A stretch of DNA of 64,000 nt, taken from positions 1-64,000 of the forward strand of contig NZ_VLKN01000004.1 of NCBI RefSeq assembly GCF_007830035.1. Direction: 5' to 3'. How positions within the stretch are numbered: position 1 is the stretch's first letter; every line of letters starts with the position of its first letter. The notes beneath the pieces were generated by a model. It was not told the DNA's origin, ran no database searches, and was given only the letters and a program-made list of their open reading frames with translations. The position numbers and the translations under genes are program-made. The DNA comes from Luteimonas cucumeris (GTDB lineage: Bacteria > Pseudomonadota > Gammaproteobacteria > Xanthomonadales > Xanthomonadaceae). Below, piece after piece: positions 1-11,334 of this stretch.

Positions 1-32
1 ATCACGGCCCCGGCCACGGCCGGGGTCGTGAT
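1..32 (-). terminator. Hairpin downstream of the M4 protease gene, cut by the window edge
   Basis: Two 15-base arms (1-15 and 18-32) pair around a 2-base loop with one G-U type mismatch. The hairpin starts 18 bases after the protease stop codon on the minus strand. It is placed as an intrinsic terminator would be, but any U-tract would lie outside the window. Confidence 0.5.
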
Positions 33-49
33 GCCTTCAGTGCAACAAC

Positions 50-2554
<2,505 letters not shown>

Positions 2555-3224
2555 GTTGAGTATCCCTACAAAGATTGGAAAAATGGATCGCGCGAACGCG
2601 ACAACTTTTTTCCCGGCAAATCCAACTGCCATCTGCATGCCGCCTGTTGGCGGCAGCACGACATCAAGTGTTCAAAACCCCCTGCGAACCGCAAGCCGGC
2701 TTGCGGTCCAACTGGCGACCGTGGGTCGCCAGGCATCTTTTCCTTTTCTAGTAGTCCCGTCCTGGGTGATCCGGTCAGAGAGTGGCGACGCTCATCGGCG
2801 CCGGGGGAGCGGACGCGGCGGCGGTCGCGGATGCCGCGTGGCGGCTTTGCGGACTGGGCTGCGCATGGGTCACTCCCCGGTACGGTTATGCCGCAAGGCG
2901 GCAAGGGCGGATTCGGCGTCTGGCGGAATCCGCGGTGTCCGGACGGGTGACGCGCTGCGTCCGGAAAATGACCATATCGGACACGTCAACGGACTTTCAC
3001 GCTGCATGGCAGCAAAAAAACGCCCGGAAACGTGCGTGAATCCACATTTCCATCACGTAAACGATTCCATTTGGAACTTTTTATGCGGACGACGCGCGCA
3101 AGTGAAATCACCCTCCGGAACAGCCGCTGGCAGCGCGGGTTTGGCCGCGACCGTTGTCCACCGGTAGCCTTCTTGTCGCGGCCGGCGGCGATCCACAGGA
3201 CGCAGACGCGCTCGCCGGATCGTC
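2555..3224. other. 670-base intergenic region without a convincing gene
   Basis: This lies between the start of the M4 protease and the stop of SufT. The open frames here have no domain, signal peptide or ribosome site that persuades me. The only clear structure is the pair of palindromes at 2688-2731. It probably contains the protease promoter and a long leader. Confidence 0.6.
2688..2731. repeat. Two adjacent palindromes upstream of the M4 protease
   Basis: A perfect 20-base palindrome (2688-2707; arm accgcaagcc) is followed by a hairpin with 8-base arms and a 3-base loop (2713-2720 and 2724-2731). The second is followed by a T-rich run on the plus strand. On the minus strand they would fold about 135-180 bases ahead of the protease start codon, as a structured leader or an operator. 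No known riboswitch is recognised. Confidence 0.55.
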
Positions 3225-3776
3225 CTAGAGCATGCCGGTTTCGAGCCGGGCGGCCTCGGACATCATGTTGCGGTTCCACGGCGGGTCGAACACCAGCTCG
3301 ACATCGGCCTCGGCCACCGTCGGGATCAGTTCCAGCTTGTTGCGCACGTCATCGACCAGGATCTCGCCCATGCCGCAGCCCGGCGCGGTCAGCGTCATCT
3401 TGACCTCGACTTCGCGCTGGCCGTCGTCGCGGCGGTGCACCTGCGCTTCGTAGACCAGCCCCAGGTCGACCACGTTGATCGGGATCTCCGGATCGAAGCA
3501 GGTGCGCAGCTGCTTCCAGACCAGGGTTTCGACGTCGTCGTCGCTGGCGCCTTCCGGCAACTCGAGCGCGGCCATCGGCTCCTTGCCGATCGCGTCGGCA
3601 TCGCGACCGGCGATGCGGAACAGGTTGCCTTCGACGAACACGGTGTAGCTGCCTCCCAGTGCCTGGGTGATGTAGCCGATGCTGCCGGCCGGCAGGCTGA
3701 CGGCCTCGCCCTGCGGCACCAGCACGGCATCGCAGTCGCGTTCGAAGCGGACGGGTTCGCTGTTGCGGGAATACAT
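3225..3776 (-). CDS. sufT: Putative Fe-S cluster assembly protein SufT (DUF59/MIP18 family)
   Basis: A 183-residue cytosolic protein. The N-terminal half (about 1-75) is the SufT-specific part. The C-terminal half (about 83-175) is a DUF59/MIP18 domain with DPEIPINVVDLGLVYE and TAPGCGMGEIL, including the conserved Cys134, and a typical DPPWN segment near 164-168. Family members help assemble or deliver Fe-S clusters, usually beside the Suf machinery; no other suf genes are visible here, so this is a stand-alone copy. Length is normal for the family. Confidence 0.92.
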   Translation of the reverse strand: MYSRNSEPVRFERDCDAVLVPQGEAVSLPAGSIGYITQALGGSYTVFVEGNLFRIAGRDADAIGKEPMAALELPEGASDDDVETLVWKQLRTCFDPEIPINVVDLGLVYEAQVHRRDDGQREVEVKMTLTAPGCGMGEILVDDVRNKLELIPTVAEADVELVFDPPWNRNMMSEAARLETGML

Positions 3777-3900
3777 GTCGGGAAAGATGTTCCGGAAGAA
3801 GCGGCGTGCATCCTGTAGATGCGGGCGCCGATGCCCGACGCAATACCGCGCATTCTAAACGTCGCGCGCCCGCTATCCTATGCGGCCACGCGGAGCACCG

Positions 3901-4320
3901 ATGGATCATCCCACCCCGAACGCAAGGCCCGGACACGGGCTGGCCCTGCTGTTGCTGCTGATCGGCAGCGCCGGTTTCGCCGCGCTGTGGGTGTTGCTGG
4001 CCCTGTACAGCAACCGTCCGCTCGGCTGGATGGCGGTGCTGGCCGCGGTCGACGCGGCGCTGATGCTGCGCCTGGGCGGCATGCGCCGCGGCTGGGGCCG
4101 CGCCTTGCTGGCGACGGTCGCGACGATGGCGATCGTCGCCCTGGCCAACTGGGGCATCGCCGGCGGACAGATCGGTGCGCCGATGGGGCTGCTGCCTTGG
4201 GAATCGCTGCAGAAGCTGGGATTGTCCTACGCCTGGACGCTGGTGCAACTGGCCAATGGCGCGGTCGAGTGGGCCTGGATCGCGGCGTCGCTGCTGCTGG
4301 CGGCCTGGCTGGGGCGCTGA
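3901..4320 (+). CDS. Small integral membrane protein of unknown function
   Basis: 139 residues. The ATG at 3901 is chosen over the one at 3880 because GGAG at 3892-3895 sits five bases before it. There are three to four hydrophobic helices (LALLLLLIGSAGFAALWVLL; WMAVLAAVDAALML; ALLATVATMAIVALANW; AWIAASLLLAAWL). No catalytic motif is seen and I do not recognise a family. It converges on the MocR regulator gene, whose stop lies 10 bases downstream. Confidence 0.7.
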   Translation: MDHPTPNARPGHGLALLLLLIGSAGFAALWVLLALYSNRPLGWMAVLAAVDAALMLRLGGMRRGWGRALLATVATMAIVALANWGIAGGQIGAPMGLLPWESLQKLGLSYAWTLVQLANGAVEWAWIAASLLLAAWLGR

Positions 4321-4330
4321 TCGACGCCAG

Positions 4331-5833
4331 TCAGGCGTCCTGCGTTTCGGCGACGGCGGCGCGCGGCGTCCGTTGCGATCGTCGCGGGCCGACCGGGAAC
4401 ATCTCGTCGAGGCAGCGCGCGAACGCCGCGACGCCTTCCTCGATCTCCAGCGCGGACATCGCCGCGAATCCCATCAGCAGTCCGGCGCGATCGGGCGGGT
4501 CGATGTAGTACGACGGCGAGATCGGATGCAGCGCCAGCCCACGTGTCAGCGCATGCGCGACGAAGGCATCGCCCTCGGCTTTCCGCCGGCCCGTCAGCCA
4601 GACCACGATGTGCATGCCGGCGCGCGAATCGGCGATCTCAAGTCGACCGCGGCTGCAGTCGCGCAGGCCCTGCAGCAGCACCGACCGTCGCGCCTCGACC
4701 GCGCGCACCGAACGCCGCAGGTGCCGTTCGAAGCCGCCGTTGCCGATGAAATTCGCCAGCGCCGCCTGCTCGATCGCCGGCGCGCCGAAATCGTCCGCCC
4801 ACTTGGCGCCGATGAAATCGTCGCGCAGCGGCGCCGGCATGATCAGGTAGCCCAGGCGCAGCGCCGGGAACAGCACTTTCGAGAACGTGCCGACATAGAT
4901 GACGCGATCGTGCACGTCCAGCGACCGCAATGCCGGGATCGGCTTGCTGTCGTAACGGAACTCGCCGTCGTAGTCGTCCTCCAGCACCCAGCAGTCGCGG
5001 CGCTCGGCATAGTCCAGCAGCGCCAGCCGCCGCGACATCGACATCACCGCGCCGCTCGGGAACTGGTGCGACGGCGTGACGCAGACCAGCCGCGGCGGAC
5101 AGGCCGGCAGTTCGTCGGTGACCAGCCCCTGCTCGTCGACCGGGATCGGCCACAACTGCGCGCCGTTGATCTGCATCACCTTGCGCGCCGCGAAATACTG
5201 CGGCTCCTCGATGGCGACATCCGTGCCCGGATCCACCAGCACGCGCGCGGTCAGCGACAGCGCCTGCTGCGTGCCGGCGACGATCAGCACGTCTTCCGGC
5301 CGGGTCTGCACGCCGCGGCGGCGCGCCAGGTAATCGCAGACGGCTTCGCGCAGGGCCGGCAATCCCTGCGTCCGCGTGTAGCCGGGACGGGTGTAGGCCG
5401 CGGCGTGGGAGAGTTCGCGCGCCCACGCCGTGCTCAACGCGGGATTGGTCAGCGGCTCGCCGTACTGGAACCCGTAGCGCACCACGTCGGCGTTCATGCC
5501 CGGGATCACGTGCGGGTTGTGGATCGCGCGCAGGCGCCGCGCATAGGCCGATTGCGGTTCGACCCAGGCCGGCCGCGCAGTGCCCTGCTGCGCGGTGCGC
5601 GCCGGCGGCGTCACGTAACTGCCCGATCCGACCCGGCCATCGAGGAAGCCTTCCGCACGCAGCTGCTCGTAAGCGGCCAGCACGGTGTTGCGCGAGACGC
5701 CCAGTTCGCGCGCCAGCAGGCGCGTCGGCGGCAGCCGCGCACCCACGTGCACGTTGCCGGTGAGCAGCGTGGCCTTGAGGGCTCGGGTGAGCTGGCTGTG
5801 CAGGGGGCCGCTGCCATCCAGTTCCAGGTACAT
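4331..5833 (-). CDS. MocR/PdxR-family transcriptional regulator with aminotransferase-like domain
   Basis: 500 residues. An N-terminal GntR-type winged helix (about 8-75; VSRNTVLAAYEQLRAEGFL) is followed by a class I aminotransferase fold (about 115-470). The PLP-binding lysine is Lys319 in GTFSKVLFPALRLGY, and the PLP-phosphate/Asp region is LEDDYDGEFRYDSKPIPAL. MocR proteins use PLP or an amino-acid aldimine as effector, control PLP synthesis, GABA or amino-acid genes, and bind direct repeats. It is divergent from the membrane-protein gene at 5990, with direct repeats in the 156-base gap, so that gene is a probable target (inference). Confidence 0.92.
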   Translation of the reverse strand: MYLELDGSGPLHSQLTRALKATLLTGNVHVGARLPPTRLLARELGVSRNTVLAAYEQLRAEGFLDGRVGSGSYVTPPARTAQQGTARPAWVEPQSAYARRLRAIHNPHVIPGMNADVVRYGFQYGEPLTNPALSTAWARELSHAAAYTRPGYTRTQGLPALREAVCDYLARRRGVQTRPEDVLIVAGTQQALSLTARVLVDPGTDVAIEEPQYFAARKVMQINGAQLWPIPVDEQGLVTDELPACPPRLVCVTPSHQFPSGAVMSMSRRLALLDYAERRDCWVLEDDYDGEFRYDSKPIPALRSLDVHDRVIYVGTFSKVLFPALRLGYLIMPAPLRDDFIGAKWADDFGAPAIEQAALANFIGNGGFERHLRRSVRAVEARRSVLLQGLRDCSRGRLEIADSRAGMHIVVWLTGRRKAEGDAFVAHALTRGLALHPISPSYYIDPPDRAGLLMGFAAMSALEIEEGVAAFARCLDEMFPVGPRRSQRTPRAAVAETQDA

Positions 5834-5848
5834 GTGGCCGCTCCCGGG

Positions 5849-5882
5849 GAATTGGCACCATTCAAATGTACAGAATTGGACC
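5849..5882. promoter_or_regulatory. Direct repeats in the MocR / membrane-protein divergent promoter
   Basis: GAATTGGCACC (5849-5859) and GAATTGGACC (5873-5882) are direct repeats spaced 24 bases start to start. A further partial CAATTGATCC follows at about 5893. Direct repeats of this kind are the usual MocR operator form. The position just upstream of the regulator gene suggests self-regulation plus control of the divergent gene. Confidence 0.5.
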
Positions 5883-5989
5883 TTTCTAGGGCCAATTGAT
5901 CCGGCTTAGATGGAGCCAATCGGCTCTCCGGCCCCCGCCCGCCGCCCAGCCGAAGACGAAACCCGTCCGCAGCCCACCGAGGTCTTCCC

Positions 5990-6496
5990 GTGAACACCCT
6001 CCCCGCCCTGCGCAGCACTCCGGTCCCCGCCCTGGCCTGGGCGATCCTTGCCGCCTCGATCGCCACCACGCTCGACCTGGCGTTCGCCATCATTTATTGG
6101 CAATCGCTGCACGACGTCTCGCCGCTGCGGGTGATGCAGGCGATCGCGGCGTACTGGGGGTGGGGACGCAACGCCTATTCCGGCGGCGTCGACACCGCGG
6201 TACTGGGCGCCACGCTGTTCTTCGCCAGGATGTGCCTGCTCGCGGTGCTCTACCAGATCGTTGCGCGCCGCTACACGGTGCTGGTCGAACGCCCCTACCT
6301 GTGCGGCGCGTTGTTCGGCCTGGCGATCTATCTGTCGACCCAGTACCTGATGGTGCCGTTGATCGCCTCCATGCCGCCGAAGCCCGCTTTCGATCGCGAC
6401 CTGGTGTGGGTGAGCAGCTGCATCACCGCGCACATGGGGTTGATCGGGATACCGCTGGCGCTGTTCGCGCGCCTGGCGATACACGCCGACGACTGA
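5990..6496 (+). CDS. Four-helix membrane protein, paralogue of the one at 10553
   Basis: 168 residues from a GTG at 5990, with GAGGT (5979-5983) six bases upstream. There are four hydrophobic helices (ALAWAILAASIATTLDLAFAII; AVLGATLFFARMCLLAVLY; GALFGLAIYLSTQYLMVPLI; AHMGLIGIPLALFARLA). It aligns along its whole length with the protein at 10553-11044, sharing LD-FA-W, a QAIAA/QSIAA segment, GG at the second helix, VARR and a WV-SSI/CITAH-like segment. Function is unknown. It is divergent from the MocR gene and may be its target. Confidence 0.75.
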   Translation: MNTLPALRSTPVPALAWAILAASIATTLDLAFAIIYWQSLHDVSPLRVMQAIAAYWGWGRNAYSGGVDTAVLGATLFFARMCLLAVLYQIVARRYTVLVERPYLCGALFGLAIYLSTQYLMVPLIASMPPKPAFDRDLVWVSSCITAHMGLIGIPLALFARLAIHADD

Positions 6497-6650
6497 GCGG
6501 GGCTGTTGGTCGGGTTGGCTCTGCGCCGACTCTTGGTGGCCTTCGCTGTCGTCGAGGTGGGCCGGGGCCCATCCTACGCAGGCTTCGGCATCCCGCTGGA
6601 GGGCCGCGGCCCGCCTTTTCCGCCGGTCACGGCCCTCGAAGCGGCAACGC

Positions 6651-6971
6651 CGGCACTTGAAGTGCCGACGGAAGACGATCCGGTCCCGACCCGCAGCACG
6701 AAAAGCCGCAACGATGGCGAAAAAAGCGCCAACGCTGGCGCGGCATGTGCCGGCGGCGCCGCGGATTGTGCCGACGCAGGCGCTTTGCGCATTGAAGCCA
6801 AGCCATGAAAGTGCCTCGCGTGGCGCTTTTTTCGTCAGCGCCGGCACTTCCCGTGCCGGCGCAGGCGCAAATCGCGCCAATGCAAGCACTGAAAGCGGCT
6901 CGAACGGCGCTTTCCGGGCGAAGCCCGGCGCGCAAAGCGCCGGCGATGGCACAGGACGTGCCGATCATCCC
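6651..6971. repeat. Cluster of short inverted repeats
   Basis: Directly visible hairpins: cggcact/agtgccg (6651-6667), gcgcca/tggcgc (6726-6741), a 10-base-arm hairpin (6838-6847 with 6853-6862), ggcgc/gcgcc (6864-6878), then ccgggc/gcccgg, another ggcgc/gcgcc and ggcac/gtgcc between about 6918 and 6962. Loops are mostly 3-5 bases. The density is far above the surrounding DNA. It could be a decayed REP-like array or a structured RNA. Confidence 0.6.
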
Positions 6972-6973
6972 GC

Positions 6974-7004
6974 GTAGGGCGCAATAACCGTAGGGCATTG
7001 CGCC
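6974..7004 (+). repeat. GTAG-headed palindrome (REP-like)
   Basis: GTAG is followed by the arms GGCGCAAT and ATTGCGCC around an 11-base loop that contains a second GTAG. It matches the pattern of the other GTAG-headed palindromes in the window. Confidence 0.5.
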
Positions 7005-7333
7005 GGATGGCACGCCGAATCCGAGGTACGCCGCGCATCAAGCCGCGCCCGATGCATTCCGCAGGACGGTGATCGCGCTGATGCCAGGCCCGGCGCCATG
7101 ACGGCGGGTCAATTGGCCCCATCCCGCCACATCCAACTGGTTCTGGTTGCGCCGCAGCCGCACACGCATTTTTAACGCGTCACGCGGCTGGCCCATGCAT
7201 GGCGCACTGCATCGCAGTCGAGTCGATCTGCGAAGGCAGTCGAACAATGCGCGAACGCCCGCCGGATTCCCTCCATGCAATGGGCTCGTGACGAGATTGC
7301 ATGACCACGCCCATTCCGGGGAGAGCGCACATC

Positions 7334-10300
7334 ATGTCCAGACATCGTCAACCATTGTTCCGCCGCAGCGTATTGGGCCTGGCACTCGGCCTGTGCTTTA
7401 CCGGCGGCATCCAGGCACAGACCAACACCGCCGGCGCGGTCACCGGACGTGCCGCCGCCGGTGACACCATCACCGTCGCCAACCCGGCCACCGGCTTCTC
7501 CCGCTCCGTCACGGTCGGCGACGACGGCAGCTATCGCGTTTCGCAGTTGCCGATCGGCGACTACACCATCACCCGCAAGGGCGTCGACGGCATCACCAGC
7601 AGTCGCAATGCCAGCATCAGCGTCGGCTCCACCGCCAACATCAGTTTCACCGGCGCCGGCGACACGCAGACGCTGGACGCCGTGACCGTCATCGGTACCG
7701 GTGCGGTCAACCCGATCGACGTATCGTCGGTGGAATCCACCACCATCCTGACCGCGGAACAGATCAAGAAGATCCCGGTCGCGCAGAACACGACCGCGGT
7801 CGCGCTGCTGGCGCCGGGCACCGTGCGTGGCGATGCGCGCCTTGGCAACCTTGCCTCGTTCGGTGGTTCCTCGGTCGCGGAGAACCAGTACTACCTCAAC
7901 GGCTTCAACATCACCAACTCGTTCCGCAGCCTCAACTTCGCACAGGTGCCGTTCGAGGCGATCGCCGAACAGCAGATCAAGACCGGCGGCTACGGCGCCG
8001 AGTTCGGCCGCTCGCTCGGCGGCGTGATCAACCAGATCAGCAAGCGCGGCACCAACGAATTCCAGGCAGGCGGCAACGTCTTCTACGCGCCGGACAGCCT
8101 GCGCGAAGCCCAGCGCAATACCTTCCTGTCGAATCCGCTGACTTCCGCCAGGGGCAGGCTGCGCGAGGACAACTCGGAAGACACGGAGTCGCTGTGGACC
8201 GTGAACGCCTGGGCCAGTGGCGCGCTGATCAAGGACCGGCTGTTCGCCTACGGCCTGCTGTCCTACGGCAAGCAGGAGAACGACACCTGGGGCCCGGTGA
8301 ACGCGGGGACCAATACCGCCACCGACCAGAGGAATCCGAAGTGGCTGTTGAAGATGGACTGGAGCATCACCGACAACCACCTGCTCGAACTGACGGCGTT
8401 CTCAGACAAGCAGGAACAGGACGTCGACACCTACCTCAATGGCGCGGGCGAACTGGATCGGCTCGATTACGTCGGCCGGCAGATCAACGAACAGGGCGGC
8501 GACAACTACGTCCTGAAATACACCGGCTACCTGACCGACGGCTTCACCCTGTCGGCACTGGCAGGACGCGGCGAATTTTCGCGCTCCACCAAGCTGCAGG
8601 CGCCCGACGGCACCATCGTGTTCTACGACGGCAACATCGATGCCCCCGCGCAGCCGGGCTGCCCGGTCATCGTCGACGGCCGCAGGAACGACCGCATCGA
8701 CGCGACCGGCCTGTACTCCAGCAACTGCAACATCAGCGGCAACACCCTGGACCGGATCGATTCCGGCGACACCCGCAAGCAGTACCGCCTGGACGCGGAG
8801 TGGCAGCTCGGCGACCACCTGCTGCGTTTCGGCTACGACCGCGATGACTACGAGTCCGTCGCGGGCGTGGCGCTGGAAGGTGGCTACATGTGGACGTACA
8901 CGACGTCGAACGGTCCTGATCGGATACCGGAAACCGCCGACGACTTCGACATCGCGCAGAAGCAGTATTTCAGCCAAGGCGCCACGGTCAGCGTCAAGCA
9001 GCATGCGTACTACATCGAGGACACCTGGAACATCACCGACAATTTCATCGCCTACATCGGCGGGCGCTGGGACACCTTCGAGAACATCAACGGCCAGGGC
9101 GCCGCCTACGTCGAGATCAAGGACCAGTTCGGACCACGGCTCGGATTTTCCTGGGACGTGTACGGCGATTCGACCTTCAAGGTGTTCGGCAACGCCGGCC
9201 GCTACGCGCTGCCGCTGACGCCCACCGTCGCCGTGCGTGGCGCCAGCGCTTCGCTGTTCAGCGTCGAGACCTTCACTTTCAGCGGCGTGGATCCGGACAC
9301 GGGCGAACCGATCGCGCCGGTCAGCCGCGGTGATTTCAGTTACCTCAACGGCGAGAACGGCCAAGCCAAGAACCCGGAGACCATCGCCTCGAAGAACCTC
9401 GACCCGATGTACCAGGACGAATACATCCTCGGCTTCCAGAAGCAGCTCACCGATCACATGTCGCTGGGCGTGCGCGGCATCTACCGCAACCTGAAGGCGG
9501 CGATCGACGACCAGTGCGACTACACCACGGTGATGGCCGCCAATGGCTTCAGCCAGAACGCGGACGGCAGCTGGAGCAATGCCGCCGGCCAGGTCGCGGC
9601 CTATCCCGCCCCGGGCTTCCCGAACTGCCGCATCTTCAACCCGGGATCGGATGCGGTGTGGGTGACCGATCTGCTCGGCGATGGACAGCTGACCACCAAC
9701 ACGATCCCCGGCAGCGTGCTGGCGCCGCAAGCCAAACGCACGTACGCCGCGCTCGAGTTCTTCGTCGACGGCAGCTGGGACAGGCTGTTCCTGCAGGGTT
9801 CGTACACCTACGCGCGCAGCCGCGGCAACACCGAAGGCGGCGTGAAGTCGGACAACGGCCAGACCGACACCAACACCACGCTGGACTTCGACTACATCGA
9901 ACTGACCACCGACACCTTCGGTTACCTGCCCAACGACCGCCGCCACAGCCTCAAGCTGTTCGGCAACTACCAGGCCACCGGGCAGTGGGCGATCGGTGCG
10001 AACCTGCTGGTGCAGTCCGGGCGCCCGTACAACTGCCTCGGCGTCTTCGACCAGGATCCCGGACCGGATTACAGCCCGCACCGCTACGGTTCAGCGTTCA
10101 TGCGTTGCGGCACCACGCCTGCCGGCGGCGTCGACGATGCAACGGTCGCGGCGCGGCCACGCGGCACTTCCGGTCGCCTGCCGTGGACCACGAATCTGGA
10201 CTTGAACGTGGTCTACACGCCGACCTGGGCCGACGGGCTGACGCTGAAGATGGACATCTTCAACGTGCTCAATTCGCGCAAGGTCACCTCCGTCGCGGAA

Positions 10301-10405
10301 GGTGCGGAAGTACGTGCGACGGGCGCGCCTTCGCAGACCTACCTGATGCCGCTTTCGTTCCAGGCACCGCGCTTCGTGCAGTTCATGGTGCAGTACGACT
10401 TCTGA
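7334..10405 (+). CDS. Oar-like TonB-dependent outer-membrane receptor with N-terminal CarboxypepD_reg domain
   Basis: 1023 residues from the ATG at 7334, preceded by GGGGAG at 7318-7323; the earlier ATG at 7301 lacks such a site. The signal peptide ends at GGIQAQ. A carboxypeptidase-regulatory-like domain (about 20-100, ending ANISFTG) precedes the plug (DAVTVIGTGAVNP onward, with GYGAEFGRSLGGVINQISKRGTNEF). A long beta-barrel follows, with a C-terminal strand ending in Phe (FVQFMVQYDF). Such receptors import large or scarce substrates using TonB energy; this Oar-type architecture is common in Xanthomonadales. The substrate cannot be read from sequence. A strong terminator follows. Confidence 0.93.
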   Translation: MSRHRQPLFRRSVLGLALGLCFTGGIQAQTNTAGAVTGRAAAGDTITVANPATGFSRSVTVGDDGSYRVSQLPIGDYTITRKGVDGITSSRNASISVGSTANISFTGAGDTQTLDAVTVIGTGAVNPIDVSSVESTTILTAEQIKKIPVAQNTTAVALLAPGTVRGDARLGNLASFGGSSVAENQYYLNGFNITNSFRSLNFAQVPFEAIAEQQIKTGGYGAEFGRSLGGVINQISKRGTNEFQAGGNVFYAPDSLREAQRNTFLSNPLTSARGRLREDNSEDTESLWTVNAWASGALIKDRLFAYGLLSYGKQENDTWGPVNAGTNTATDQRNPKWLLKMDWSITDNHLLELTAFSDKQEQDVDTYLNGAGELDRLDYVGRQINEQGGDNYVLKYTGYLTDGFTLSALAGRGEFSRSTKLQAPDGTIVFYDGNIDAPAQPGCPVIVDGRRNDRIDATGLYSSNCNISGNTLDRIDSGDTRKQYRLDAEWQLGDHLLRFGYDRDDYESVAGVALEGGYMWTYTTSNGPDRIPETADDFDIAQKQYFSQGATVSVKQHAYYIEDTWNITDNFIAYIGGRWDTFENINGQGAAYVEIKDQFGPRLGFSWDVYGDSTFKVFGNAGRYALPLTPTVAVRGASASLFSVETFTFSGVDPDTGEPIAPVSRGDFSYLNGENGQAKNPETIASKNLDPMYQDEYILGFQKQLTDHMSLGVRGIYRNLKAAIDDQCDYTTVMAANGFSQNADGSWSNAAGQVAAYPAPGFPNCRIFNPGSDAVWVTDLLGDGQLTTNTIPGSVLAPQAKRTYAALEFFVDGSWDRLFLQGSYTYARSRGNTEGGVKSDNGQTDTNTTLDFDYIELTTDTFGYLPNDRRHSLKLFGNYQATGQWAIGANLLVQSGRPYNCLGVFDQDPGPDYSPHRYGSAFMRCGTTPAGGVDDATVAARPRGTSGRLPWTTNLDLNVVYTPTWADGLTLKMDIFNVLNSRKVTSVAEGAEVRATGAPSQTYLMPLSFQAPRFVQFMVQYDF

Positions 10406-10459
10406 TCGTCAGTCAGAGAAGAGCATCACGCATGATGCCATTGTGGTAACCCCCGGACT

Positions 10460-10491
10460 CCCGCAGCCACCCCCGGCTGCGGGAATTTTTT
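10460..10491 (+). terminator. Rho-independent terminator of the Oar-like receptor gene
   Basis: A 9-base GC-rich stem (CCCGCAGCC paired with GGCTGCGGG) around a 6-base loop is followed by AATTTTTT. It lies 55 bases after the receptor stop. Confidence 0.9.
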
Positions 10492-10552
10492 GGCCGGAAG
10501 ACGATCGAACGAAGACAATCGAAACAACGCACGACATTCCGAGGAGAGCGTG

Positions 10553-11044
10553 ATGCCGGCCAATACCCTGCCCCGTACCGGATTGCCAGGCCCGACGTCA
10601 TGGCTGCTGCTCGGCGGCACCACGCTGGGCAGCCTGGACATCCTGTTCGCGTTCGCGTTCTGGGCCCCGCAGGGCGTCACCCTGACCCGGATCCTGCAGT
10701 CGATCGCCGCCGGGCTGTTGGGCAGGCCGAGCTACGAGGGCGGTATCGCCACGGCGTGGCTCGGCGCCGGGCTGCACTACTTCATCGCGACGATGATGGT
10801 GCTCGCCTGTTACCTGGTCGCACGCAGGTTTCCGGGCCTGCTGCGCCGGCCGCTGGTGTTCGGCCCGCTGTACGGCCTGCTGCTCTATGGCGTCATGAAC
10901 TTCATCGTGCTGCCGCTGTCGGCCGCCGGCACGCCCGACTTCGCCAATGCCGCATGGGTGACCAGCAGCATCGCCATGCATGCGGTCTTCGGCTGGATCT
11001 GCTTCGTCTTCGCGCGTCGCGCGCTGGCGGCTTCGCGCCCGTGA
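10553..11044 (+). CDS. Four-helix membrane protein, paralogue of the one at 5990
   Basis: 163 residues from the ATG at 10553, with GAGGAGA (10541-10547) upstream. Four hydrophobic helices are seen. It is homologous along its length to the 5990-6496 protein (LDILFAFAFW, QSIAAGLLGRPSYEGG, CYLVARRF, GLLLYGVMNFIVLPLS, WVTSSIAMHAVFGW). Function is unknown. It lies downstream of the Oar-like receptor but behind its terminator, so it is probably transcribed separately. Confidence 0.78.
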   Translation: MPANTLPRTGLPGPTSWLLLGGTTLGSLDILFAFAFWAPQGVTLTRILQSIAAGLLGRPSYEGGIATAWLGAGLHYFIATMMVLACYLVARRFPGLLRRPLVFGPLYGLLLYGVMNFIVLPLSAAGTPDFANAAWVTSSIAMHAVFGWICFVFARRALAASRP

Positions 11045-11334
11045 TGCGCGTTCGGCGACAAGCAGTCGCCATGCATCAGTGAGGTAGGCATCATTCGGTT
11101 CGATCGCCGCGATCGGTCTGTCGTCTCTGCACGCGCCGCGATTTGGCTCCGATGAAACCGCGCTGATTGGTGCTGTCATCGCGTCCGGCGGGCGCCTATG
11201 TTTGCAGCGCGCCACGACCGTACACCGACGTCGATACGCGCTTCGCTAACCATGACTCCACTCGTGCCAGACCCGGCACGGCGTTGCGGTGTGCGCGACC
11301 TGCGCGCCGTTCCCATCGAACACAGGAGAACATC

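Larger units (their letters stand above)
6497..7333. other. 837-base gene-poor region rich in small palindromes
   Basis: No frame here looks like a real protein; the translations are Ala/Arg/Lys/Pro-rich low complexity on both strands. From about 6651 to 7004 it carries a string of short inverted repeats described separately. The remainder up to the TonB receptor start is unremarkable and presumably contains that gene's promoter. Confidence 0.6.

Noticed and set aside
2688-2731. c-di-GMP-I riboswitch
   Set aside because: Only a vague likeness to the hairpin plus GCAAAGCC part; the conserved CACGCACAGGGCAAACC segment is not found.
6651-7004. CRISPR array
   Set aside because: The repeats are unequal hairpins without regular spacing or constant repeat sequence, and no cas gene is near.
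6627-7013. Short open frames on both strands in the palindrome cluster
   Set aside because: Low-complexity Ala/Arg/Pro/Lys translations caused by GC-rich repeats; no start signals.
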